From Flavobacteriales bacterium (GTDB taxonomy: Bacteria > Bacteroidota > Bacteroidia > Flavobacteriales_F > PHOS-HE28), in contig CP064979.1 of NCBI GenBank assembly GCA_016699575.1, forward strand, positions 4,402,001-4,466,000: a stretch of 64,000 bases of DNA. Reading direction: 5' to 3'. Made by a program: the position numbers and the translations under genes. The first letter of the stretch is position 1, and each line of letters begins with the position of its first letter. This document shows positions 34,053-41,506 of the stretch, in pieces. Under the pieces are notes generated by a model. The model did not search any database, was not told where the DNA came from, and saw only the letters and a list, made by a program, of their open reading frames with translations.

Positions 34053-35375
34053 TCAGGTCTTCTGCTTCTTCTTGCGCGCCGCGGGGAAGAGTATGTTGTT
34101 CAGGATGAGCCGGTAGCCGCTGCTGTTGGGGTGCAGGCTCAGGTCGGTCGGCGGGTCGCCCACCATGTGCTGGTAGTCTTCCGGGTCGTGACCTCCGTAG
34201 AACGTCCACTGACCAAGGGCATACTCACCGTGGATGTACTTCACGGTGCCTTGGGCCTTGTTCTCGCCCATCACGAGCACGTCGCTCTTCACCATCTGCT
34301 TGCGGAACGCCGTGGTCTGTCCCATGAAGCCCTTGATGACCTGCTCGTGGCTCTGGCACAGCATGGCCGGCACCACATCCCACTTGGCACTGAAGTCGAA
34401 CAGCGTGAAGAAGTCGCGCTCTTGCCCGATAGAGCCATGGATGTCGGTAGCGTCGATGTTGCTGAACTCGTACACCGCCGGGTTCATCTCCAACAGGAAA
34501 TCCTTGAAGGCGAGCGAGCGGGAGTAGTCTACCTTCTGCTGGCTGGCCGGATCGGCCGGATCACCGTCGAACATCTCAGCGCAGATGTCCACGCCCTCGG
34601 CCGCCAGCGCAATGTCGTAGCTGTCCGTGCCGCTGCACATGGTGAAGAGATAACCGCCACCGGCCACATAATCCCGGATGCGCGTTGCCACGCCCAATTT
34701 CATTTGGCTCACCTTCGCGAACCCGAGCCGTTGCGCCATCTCCTCGCTTTCGCGCTGTTGCTCCTGGTACCATGCGGCGTTGCGGTAGTTGCGCCAGAAC
34801 TTGCCGTACTGCCCGGTGAAGTCCTCGTGGTGCAGGTGCAACCAGTCGTAAAGCGGCAGTTTACCAGCGATCACTTCTTCGTCGTAGATCCGTTCGTAGG
34901 GGATCTCCGCATAGGTCATCACCAGGGCAACGGCATCGTCCCACGGCTGGAAACTGCCGGGTGCGTACACGGCGATCTTCGGTGCCTTCTCCAGTTTCAC
35001 CACTTCCATGTTGGCCTCGGGGTCGGAGATCTCCATGAGGATCGCATTCGCTTGGCCGTCAGCGATCACCTGATACGTAACCCCGCGCACGATGCACTCC
35101 TGCTCGATGGTCTTCAAGTGGTCGATCATGAAGCTGCCACCACGGTAGTTCAGCAGCCATTCCACCTCCAACCCCTGTGTCAGCGTCCAGTAGGCGATGC
35201 CGTAGGACTTGAGGTGGTCCTTCTGCGTTTCGTCCATGGGCAGCAGCAGCTTGGTGGCCGACGCGTTGCCTGAAAGCAGGAACAAAAGCAGGACAGCGAG
35301 CGCGTTACAAACGCGTTTCCCGAAGGTCCGCGTTGCAAACGCGGACCGGCAAAGCCTAGAACGGTGCAATGTCAT
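34053..35375 (-). CDS. Conserved Bacteroidota exported protein, commonly mislabelled asparagine synthetase B
   Basis: 440 residues. A long basic N-terminus and a hydrophobic core ending NASA form a probable signal peptide. The rest is strongly conserved in Bacteroidota (KLLLPMDETQKDHLKSYGIAYW, LLNYRGGSFM, DWLHLHHEDFTGQYGKFWRNYR, ending FPAARKKKQKT). Annotation transfers the name asparagine synthetase B, but no synthetase motif is present. GGGYLFTMCSGTDSYDIAL resembles a GATase-like nucleophile elbow with Cys. Function is unknown; a periplasmic hydrolase or binding role is only a guess. Its first 20 bases overlap the end of dnaB, and two REP-like palindromes lie inside its N-terminal coding region. 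Confidence 0.8.
   Translation of the reverse strand: MTLHRSRLCRSAFATRTFGKRVCNALAVLLLFLLSGNASATKLLLPMDETQKDHLKSYGIAYWTLTQGLEVEWLLNYRGGSFMIDHLKTIEQECIVRGVTYQVIADGQANAILMEISDPEANMEVVKLEKAPKIAVYAPGSFQPWDDAVALVMTYAEIPYERIYDEEVIAGKLPLYDWLHLHHEDFTGQYGKFWRNYRNAAWYQEQQRESEEMAQRLGFAKVSQMKLGVATRIRDYVAGGGYLFTMCSGTDSYDIALAAEGVDICAEMFDGDPADPASQQKVDYSRSLAFKDFLLEMNPAVYEFSNIDATDIHGSIGQERDFFTLFDFSAKWDVVPAMLCQSHEQVIKGFMGQTTAFRKQMVKSDVLVMGENKAQGTVKYIHGEYALGQWTFYGGHDPEDYQHMVGDPPTDLSLHPNSSGYRLILNNILFPAARKKKQKT
35301..35347. repeat. Two tandem REP-like palindromes
   Basis: CGCGTTACAAACGCG (35301-35315) and CGCGTTGCAAACGCG (35329-35343) differ at one base and are 28 bases apart. The second extends to a perfect 10-bp stem, ggtccgcgtt/aacgcggacc (35325-35334 and 35338-35347). 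They lie directly after the dnaB stop and may serve as its terminator or as a mobile REP-type unit. Confidence 0.75.
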
Positions 35376-36912
35376 CGTCTCCCCCGAAATCACTGTTCAT
35401 CTTCGATGGACGCGTGACCGTTTGAGGTTGACCAAAGGTACCACCGGACACGCCGCCATCGCCGAGCCCTTGCCCGCCGCCCGGTGTGAACCCACCGAAA
35501 TCGGTGGTCTCCAGGTCGGCGAACTTGGCCAGGTCAGCAATAAAACGCAGCAGCACGTTGTCCAGTGCGCCGTTACGATGTTTTGCAATAATGACCTCCC
35601 CTACGCCCAGCGTGCTGCCGTAGTGGTCTTCGTAGATCTTGTAGTACTCGGGGCGGTAGAGGAAGCACACCAGGTCGGCGTCCTGCTCAATGGCGCCTGA
35701 CTCGCGCAGGTCGCTCAGTTGCGGGCGCTTATCGCCACCGCGGGTCTCCACGGCGCGGCTCAACTGGCTCAATGCGATGATGGGCACGTCCAGTTCCTTG
35801 GCGATGCTCTTGATGCTGCGGCTGATGCTGCTGATCTCCTGTTCCCGGTTGCCGCTGCGGTTGTCGCCGCCTGCGGTCATCAGTTGCAGGTAATCGATGA
35901 CGATCAGCTCCACGTTGTGCTGGCTCTTCAGGCGGCGGCACTTGGCGCGCAGTTCGAAGATGTTCAGCGCTGGGGTATCGTCGATGAAGATGGGCGCCTT
36001 GTCCAGGCGCGCCATGTGGTGGTGCAGCAATTGGAACTCGCTGTCGGAGAGGTCGCCCTTGCGGAGCTTCTCACTGCTGATGCCGGCCTCACTGGCCATA
36101 AGACGGGTGACGAGCTGCGTACTGCTCATCTCCAGGCTGAAGAGCGCCACGGCCTTCTTGTGCTCCACGGCAATGTTGCGCGCCATGCTCAGCACGAAGG
36201 CGGTTTTACCCATACCGGGCCGCGCCGCCACGATGATCATATCGCTCTTCTGCCAGCCCGCTGTGAGCTTGTCCAGCTTCGCAAAACCCGTGGGCACACC
36301 GCTCACGCCGCCGGTGTTGTTCTTGGCGTGTTCGATCTGCTCAATGGCACCGCGGAGCAGGTCGCTCATCGGCTCGTAGTTGCGCTTCAGGTTGCCGCTG
36401 GTGATGGCGTACAGGTCCTGCTCGGCCTTGTCCAGCAGATCGAAGACGTCGCTGGTGTCGTCGTACGCGTCGCGTGTGGTTTCGGCGCTGATGCGGATGA
36501 GCTCGCGCAGGATGTGCTTCTGGCTGATGATGCGCGCGTGGTAGGCCACGTTGGCGCTGCTGGCCACCTTGTTGGTGAGCTGGCTGATGTAGTAGGGTCC
36601 GCCGACGATGTCCAGATCGCCGCTCTTGCGCAACGCCTGTGTCACCGTAAGGATGTCGATGGGCTGGTCGTCGCGGAAGAGGTTCTGGATACCGGTGAAG
36701 ATGCGCTTGTGCGCTTCAACGTAGAAGCTCTCCGGCTGCAGGATGTCGATGGCCTCGTTCACCGCATTGCGCTCGAGCATCATGGCGCCGAGCACGGCCT
36801 GTTCGAGGTCGGGTGCCTGGGGCGGCAGTTTGCCGGCCTCCAGCGCAGTATCAAGGAGCGAGCTGGCAGTGCGCCGCTTGCGATCGTTCCGTGTTTGTGA
36901 AGTCTCAGCCAT
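35356..36912 (-). CDS. dnaB: Replicative DNA helicase DnaB
   Basis: 518 residues. The N-terminal helicase-loader domain (about 35-140, LEQAVLGAMMLERNAVNEAIDIL) and the RecA-like ATPase domain are present: Walker A AARPGMGKTAF near 233-243, Walker B LIVIDYLQLM near 330-339, and arginine-finger region KRPQLSDLRESGAIEQDAD. A Gly-rich tail ends with an acidic FGGDDDIAPF. Hexameric 5'-3' helicase of the replisome. A cgaatgta element at 36961-36968 (TACATTCG on the minus strand) is a candidate -7 box for it. No intein is present. Confidence 0.97.
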   Translation of the reverse strand: MAETSQTRNDRKRRTASSLLDTALEAGKLPPQAPDLEQAVLGAMMLERNAVNEAIDILQPESFYVEAHKRIFTGIQNLFRDDQPIDILTVTQALRKSGDLDIVGGPYYISQLTNKVASSANVAYHARIISQKHILRELIRISAETTRDAYDDTSDVFDLLDKAEQDLYAITSGNLKRNYEPMSDLLRGAIEQIEHAKNNTGGVSGVPTGFAKLDKLTAGWQKSDMIIVAARPGMGKTAFVLSMARNIAVEHKKAVALFSLEMSSTQLVTRLMASEAGISSEKLRKGDLSDSEFQLLHHHMARLDKAPIFIDDTPALNIFELRAKCRRLKSQHNVELIVIDYLQLMTAGGDNRSGNREQEISSISRSIKSIAKELDVPIIALSQLSRAVETRGGDKRPQLSDLRESGAIEQDADLVCFLYRPEYYKIYEDHYGSTLGVGEVIIAKHRNGALDNVLLRFIADLAKFADLETTDFGGFTPGGGQGLGDGGVSGGTFGQPQTVTRPSKMNSDFGGDDDIAPF

Positions 36913-36960
36913 ACCTATGATGACAGCTGCCGGGTGGGGATGCGGCCGCTGGAAGGGGCG

Positions 36961-36968
36961 CGAATGTA
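36961..36968 (-). promoter_or_regulatory. Candidate -7 box for dnaB
   Basis: TACATTCG on the minus strand, one mismatch to the Bacteroidota -7 consensus TAnnTTTG, 48 bases upstream of the dnaB ATG. No convincing -33 box was found at the usual spacing. Confidence 0.3.
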
Positions 36969-37090
36969 GAGTCGATGATTTCCCATGAAAGGTAACGTGG
37001 TCTTCATCCGTTCACCACATACCAACAATGCCGCTTGTTCACATGTTCTTCGCTGCATCCGCAGCAGGCCACCAGCGTACCTTTCCGCCG

Positions 37091-38383
37091 ATGCGCTATC
37101 AACATTGCTTGCTGGTCGTGGGTTGCAGCGCGGCGCTCCTCGGCTCATGCAAGAAGGACAAGGAAAGCGGCCCGCCCGTGGTGACGATCACCGCCCCGGG
37201 CAATGGCCTCTCCGTCAGCGTGCCGGACACCTTCTTCATCAGCGCCTCGGCCACCGACGACGGCGGCGACCACATCGAGCTGAGCATGGTGGTGGTGGAC
37301 GCGAACGGGATACCGATCGGGCCAACCATCATCCGCAGTGGAAGCAATGGTTCAGTAAGCGCTAACGAACTTTATCCGGTGGTGGGCGATCGGATCATCA
37401 GTGGACCGCACACCCTTCGTGTCGCGGCCATGGACGGAGAGCACACCACATTGGCCTTCCGCAGCATCAACGTTGTTGGTGCCCCGTTGAGGTTCAGGGC
37501 CTTGCTGGCACCCATGTCCGATGGAACAGTTCACAAGCTGGACAGTGTGTTCACGGCATCCACCTTGGGTTCGTTCGCTCAGGAAGTGAACGACGCGGCC
37601 GTCAGCTCCTGGCAACAGATGATCTACCTGAGCGGAGGGAACACCGGGCCTTGCACGGCCGTGGACGTCAACACCGGGCTCGTGCGATGGTCATTGCCCA
37701 ACAACAACACCCAGGGCAGTCCGTACTTCACGTATTGCACCACCACGAACAGTGACACGCGGCTATTGGTTGGCCGCAACAACGGCTCATTTGCCACGGT
37801 GAGCAGTGCGCATGGCGGCGGGCTGACCACCTTCCAATTGCAAAGCGGCTATCGACCGACCGTGGGGCTGATGACCGAGCAGTACACCATCAGCGAGCAG
37901 CGGCACGAGGTGTTGGGCAATAGCGTCATCTCGGTGCACACGCTCTGGAGCAGCGATCTGCAGGCCGTTGACCCGGTCGATCAGCAGGTGGTTGCCATGT
38001 TCGACCGGTCGAGCTCGCACATGCTGGTCTTCGGCAACCGCAATGGCGAAGGCGTGGTGGAAGACCGGAACATCCTGCAGGGGGGTGGTTTCGAGCCGCA
38101 CATCTTCACCCAAGGCGAGCTGCGCGCTGCCGTTCAATTGAACAACAACACGTACGTCATCGCATTACCGAACAGCATTGTACGGTACACCTACAACCCT
38201 GACCAACTGAGCCAGATCAGCACTCTGGCCGTTGACCACCTGGCCTACGATGCCGCAGGTGGTCGCCTGTTCGCTTGCGCCGGCAATACACTGCATGTCC
38301 TTGACCCGGTGACCGGGTCCAGTGCCGGCACAATCACGCTCCCGGCAGCGCCAGTGGGACTGCTCGTGCTGCTCAACCGCTGA
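37091..38383 (+). CDS. Lipoprotein with predicted beta-propeller-like repeats
   Basis: 430 residues. A lipoprotein signal MRYQHCLLVVGCSAALLGSC has its lipidated Cys near 20, followed by KKDKESG. Residues 28-120 look like an Ig/cadherin-like domain (VTITAPGNGLSVSVPDTFFISASATDDGGD). The remainder contains repeating strand blocks (YLSGGNTGPCTAVDVNTGLVRWSLP, LLVGRNNGSFATVSS, YVIALPNSIVRYTYNPD, LFACAGNTLHVLDPVTG) typical of PQQ/YVTN-type beta-propellers. No catalytic motif. Divergent from dnaB. The stop lies 3 bases before the convergent accA stop. Confidence 0.85.
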   Translation: MRYQHCLLVVGCSAALLGSCKKDKESGPPVVTITAPGNGLSVSVPDTFFISASATDDGGDHIELSMVVVDANGIPIGPTIIRSGSNGSVSANELYPVVGDRIISGPHTLRVAAMDGEHTTLAFRSINVVGAPLRFRALLAPMSDGTVHKLDSVFTASTLGSFAQEVNDAAVSSWQQMIYLSGGNTGPCTAVDVNTGLVRWSLPNNNTQGSPYFTYCTTTNSDTRLLVGRNNGSFATVSSAHGGGLTTFQLQSGYRPTVGLMTEQYTISEQRHEVLGNSVISVHTLWSSDLQAVDPVDQQVVAMFDRSSSHMLVFGNRNGEGVVEDRNILQGGGFEPHIFTQGELRAAVQLNNNTYVIALPNSIVRYTYNPDQLSQISTLAVDHLAYDAAGGRLFACAGNTLHVLDPVTGSSAGTITLPAAPVGLLVLLNR

Positions 38384-38386
38384 GGG

Positions 38387-39373
38387 CTACTTCACTTTCC
38401 CGAGGGATCGGGAGGAGGACGTTTGCACTACGCCCATATCGCAGAACTTCTTCACGCGGCGTTCCACGAGCTTCTCGGCATCGGTCTTCACCAGTTTGTC
38501 GAGGTGTTTGATCACCTCGGCCTTCACAATGGCGCACGCACCATCAATGTCGGCATGTGCACCACCCACCGGTTCGGGGATGATGCCGTCGATGAGCTTG
38601 TTCGCAAGCATGTCCTCTGCGGTGAGCTTCAGCGCCTTGGCCGCCTGCTCCTTGAAGTCCCAGCTGCGCCAGAGGATCGATGAGCATGACTCGGGGGAGA
38701 TCACACTGTACCAGGTGTTCTCCATCATCAGCACCTTGTCGCCAATGCCGATGCCGAGCGCACCGCCGCTGGCGCCTTCGCCGATGATGACGCAGATGAT
38801 GGGCACCTTCAGTTGAACCATCTCAAAGAGGTTCCGTGCGATCGCCTCACCCTGCCCGCGTTCCTCGGCCTCCAGGCCCGGGAATGCGCCGGGGGTATCA
38901 ATGAAGGTTACCACCGGCTTGTTGAACTTCTCGGCGAGCTTCATCAAACGCAGGGCCTTGCGGTAGCCCTCCGGGTTCGCCATACCGAAGTTGCGGTACT
39001 GCCGCATCTTGGTGTTGATGCCCTTCTGTTGGCCGATGAACATCACCGTGCGGCCCTCCACCAGACCGAAGCCGCCCACCATGGCCTTGTCGTCCTTCAC
39101 CGTCCGGTCGCCGTGCAGTTCGATGAACGAACCGTCGGTCATCTTGTCGATGTACTTCAGCGTGTACGGCCGATCGGGATGCCGGCTCACTTGCACACGC
39201 TCCCACGGCGTGAGCTTGCTATAGATCTCCTTGCGTGCGGCCGACAGTTTCTTCTCCAGGTCTTTCAATGTTGGAGCGACATCCACCTGGCCGTTGGCCG
39301 CCACTTCCTTGAGCTTCTCGATCTGCTCGATGATGTTCTGGATGGGCTTCTCGAATTCGAGGAAGGTCTGCAT
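38387..39373 (-). CDS. accA: Acetyl-CoA carboxylase carboxyltransferase subunit alpha
   Basis: 328 residues. Transfers the carboxyl group from biotin-BCCP to acetyl-CoA to make malonyl-CoA in fatty acid synthesis, working with AccD. It opens with FLEFEKPIQNIIEQIEKL and contains RHPDRPYTLKYIDKMTDGSFIELHGDR (about 65-91) and the crotonase-like oxyanion regions FIDTPGAFPGLEAEERGQGEAIARNL and GEGASGGALGIGIGDKVLM. It ends with TSSSRSLGKVK. accD is not in the window. A cgaatgta element (39393-39400) is a possible promoter box, as for dnaB. Confidence 0.97.
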   Translation of the reverse strand: MQTFLEFEKPIQNIIEQIEKLKEVAANGQVDVAPTLKDLEKKLSAARKEIYSKLTPWERVQVSRHPDRPYTLKYIDKMTDGSFIELHGDRTVKDDKAMVGGFGLVEGRTVMFIGQQKGINTKMRQYRNFGMANPEGYRKALRLMKLAEKFNKPVVTFIDTPGAFPGLEAEERGQGEAIARNLFEMVQLKVPIICVIIGEGASGGALGIGIGDKVLMMENTWYSVISPESCSSILWRSWDFKEQAAKALKLTAEDMLANKLIDGIIPEPVGGAHADIDGACAIVKAEVIKHLDKLVKTDAEKLVERRVKKFCDMGVVQTSSSRSLGKVK

Positions 39374-39392
39374 GGTGCGCTGCTGGGAAGGG

Positions 39393-39400
39393 CGAATGTA
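39393..39400 (-). promoter_or_regulatory. Candidate -7 box for accA
   Basis: TACATTCG on the minus strand, 19 bases upstream of the accA start codon. It matches the same 8-mer seen before dnaB and, on the plus strand, before the first desaturase. No clear -33 box. Confidence 0.3.
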
Positions 39401-39436
39401 GAAGGCGGTGGCAACGTGGCGCGGGCCGTCGGTGGC

Positions 39437-39928
39437 TCAGTAGAGATCGAACACACGCACCAGGTCACGGTTCGGGTCGTTGGAATGGCAGCCGATGCAA
39501 CCATCGCCTTTCCGGCCCGCGCTGAAAACCACTGAGCCATCGGGCCTTACCTCGTTCCAAAGCCATCCACCGGCAGCAAGCTGGTCGCCTGGTGCTTTCT
39601 TCATCACAGCGAATAAGTCCAATGCCCCGTTGAGGTAGATGTCCTTCACCACCACACTGTTCGGCGGGAAAGAAGACCCGCCCGGCAGCTTGCCCGTACT
39701 ATCCAAGGCCGCGGCCGCAACTGCATTGAACCTCACCCTGAAGGTTCCATGCGGACTGTTCCCGGCAGGGTCGGTAATGGCTGGCGTGTTCACGTAGTTG
39801 ACCGTGGCAGTATCCAAGGCCGCTTCCAACAGCAGACGGTCGGTGAGTCCGCCATCCACGTCGTGTTCACAACCCGCGAGCACCAAGGCCGCAACCAGAA
39901 GTCCACCCAAGATGTTCCGTGACCGCAT
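39437..39928 (-). CDS. Cytochrome P460-like haem lipoprotein
   Basis: 163 residues. Lipoprotein signal MRSRNILGGLLVAALVLAGC (lipid on Cys near 20). The mature domain has the P460 family layout: HGTFRVRFNAVAAAAL, FPPNSVVVKDIYL, GGWLWNEV, and a C-terminal CxxCH haem-binding motif CIGCHSNDPNRDLVRVFDLY. It is therefore probably a periplasmic, membrane-tethered c-type haem protein. Without the cross-linking Lys being identifiable, hydroxylamine chemistry is not claimed. The frame continues upstream of the ATG but overlaps ispE and is not coding. Confidence 0.8.
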   Translation of the reverse strand: MRSRNILGGLLVAALVLAGCEHDVDGGLTDRLLLEAALDTATVNYVNTPAITDPAGNSPHGTFRVRFNAVAAAALDSTGKLPGGSSFPPNSVVVKDIYLNGALDLFAVMKKAPGDQLAAGGWLWNEVRPDGSVVFSAGRKGDGCIGCHSNDPNRDLVRVFDLY

Positions 39929-39988
39929 GCCGCTAAGTTGCTCATCAGAACGTTCACCACGCGCCCCGTACGAATTAGGTTCGCCGCG

Positions 39989-40819
39989 ATGATCGCCTTC
40001 CCACCAGCGAAGATCAACTTGGGCCTCAACGTGTTGCGTATGCGCGCCGATGGCTTCCACGACATCGAGAGCGTGCTGGTTCCCGTTCCCCTGCACGATG
40101 CATTGGAGATCATCGTGGCGCCGGATGTATCTCCGGGCGAGGTGGTTTTCACCAGCAGCGGTGAGGCTATACCCGGCAACGCGGCCGACAACCTCTGCCT
40201 GAAGGCCGTGCAGCGCGTGAAGACACATTGTCCCTTGCCCGGTTTGCGCATGCACCTGCACAAGGTGATCCCCATGGGTGCCGGTTTGGGCGGTGGCAGC
40301 AGCGATGGCGCACACACGATCCGGCTGCTCGATGACCTGTTGGGCCTGCAGCTCGGCGACACGCTAAAGCATGAGCTGGCCTCGTCGCTCGGTAGCGATT
40401 GCCCGTTCTTCTTGTCAGACCGACCTCAGTTGGCCACGGGCCGGGGCGAAGTGCTCGCACCCATTGACCTCGACCTGCACGGCTGGTGGCTCGTGTTGGT
40501 CAACCCGGGCATTCATGTAGGCACGCCGGAGGTGTACAAAAACACCATACCCACCGATCGATCCATGGACTACGCATCGGCGCTTCGCAACACGGATCCC
40601 CGCCGTTGGCAAAGCACTGTGACGAACACCATGGAGACCTATGTCCTCCAAGCCTATCCAGCCGTGAAGACCTTGCGGGATGAACTCCTTTACCTGGGTG
40701 CGGACTTCGCGGCCATGAGCGGCTCGGGCTCCAGCGTGTTCGGCTTGTTCAAGCAGAAGCCTGCTCTGCCCGGAACTTGGCAAACCTCCACCCACAGGAG
40801 CTGGTGCTTACGGCTCTAA
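39989..40819 (+). CDS. ispE: 4-diphosphocytidyl-2-C-methyl-D-erythritol kinase
   Basis: 276 residues. ATP-dependent kinase of the MEP (non-mevalonate) isoprenoid pathway. FPPAKINLGLNVL at 4-16 is the substrate-binding opening, and PMGAGLGGGSSDGAHTIRLL is the GHMP-kinase ATP-binding loop (about 95-114). The end carries MSGSGSSVFGLF, the third GHMP motif. The ATG at 39989 fits the family N-terminus. Its last bases overlap the end of the convergent signal peptidase gene by 12 bases. Confidence 0.95.
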   Translation: MIAFPPAKINLGLNVLRMRADGFHDIESVLVPVPLHDALEIIVAPDVSPGEVVFTSSGEAIPGNAADNLCLKAVQRVKTHCPLPGLRMHLHKVIPMGAGLGGGSSDGAHTIRLLDDLLGLQLGDTLKHELASSLGSDCPFFLSDRPQLATGRGEVLAPIDLDLHGWWLVLVNPGIHVGTPEVYKNTIPTDRSMDYASALRNTDPRRWQSTVTNTMETYVLQAYPAVKTLRDELLYLGADFAAMSGSGSSVFGLFKQKPALPGTWQTSTHRSWCLRL

Positions 40820-41506
40820 AGGTCGTAGCCGAGCATCGAGGGCTACCCCAACGATGTCCGCCTTCGCTATAAAACCGAAGTACCGGGAATCGAGGCTCCC
40901 GTAACGGCTATCCCCCAGCACGAACACGCTATCATCCGGCACCACCAAAGGACCGAAACTGTCCAAGTGCCATTCAGGTTGAGCGCGCTCCCACAATTCC
41001 TGCGTCGGTGTGGGGGCCGTGATCAAAGCCCGTGCAACGCCCGGCACTTTCGCCGCTTGCAACTCATCGCACAAGAAGAGCACCGTGTCCCGGTGATCGC
41101 TCGGCAATAGGAACCTGGTCTTCCCGCGTTGCTCGAACCCACGGGCTTTGCTGATGTGAGCTTTCCACTGGAGCTCGAGCCGGAGCTTTACATCTACATC
41201 CTGTCCGTTCACCAGTAGGCGCCCGTTGCTTATCACCACCGAATCACCTGGCATACCGCAAAGCCGCTGTACCCACACTTCGCCCACGCCGGTCGGCGCC
41301 TTCGACTTGTGCATGACGAGGTCGAGCATAACGGGTTCGCGCCACGCCGTTGCGAACAGCCGATCACCGGGCATCAAGTTGGGTGCCCCGGAGCTGCTGC
41401 TGATCGTGTACCACTGCAGCCCACCGGTCAGGCGCGCCACGATCAGGAATGCGCACGGCAACCCGAAAACGACCGCGAAGCCAATGATGAACTTGTAAAG
41501 CTTCAT
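40808..41506 (-). CDS. S26 family signal peptidase I with non-canonical active site
   Basis: 232 residues, with an N-terminal membrane helix (about 7-27). The conserved boxes are recognisable: SSSSGAPNLMPGD (about 36-48, standing in for SxMxPTLxxGD, with Ser39 as likely nucleophile) and VWVQRLCGMPGDSVVISNG (about 77-95, standing in for xxKRxxGLPGD). The family's catalytic Lys is Gln80 here (codon CAG, plus strand 41267-41269). VLGDSRYGSLDSRYFGFI is the GDNxxxSxDSR box with Asn changed to Ser. The enzyme may therefore be inactive or altered. Its ATG overlaps the upstream gene's stop. Confidence 0.9.
   Translation of the reverse strand: MKLYKFIIGFAVVFGLPCAFLIVARLTGGLQWYTISSSSGAPNLMPGDRLFATAWREPVMLDLVMHKSKAPTGVGEVWVQRLCGMPGDSVVISNGRLLVNGQDVDVKLRLELQWKAHISKARGFEQRGKTRFLLPSDHRDTVLFLCDELQAAKVPGVARALITAPTPTQELWERAQPEWHLDSFGPLVVPDDSVFVLGDSRYGSLDSRYFGFIAKADIVGVALDARLRPLEP

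Noticed and set aside
39929..40315. Upstream extension of the P460-like gene
   Set aside because: It lies entirely antisense to ispE, and the lipoprotein signal starts at 39928.
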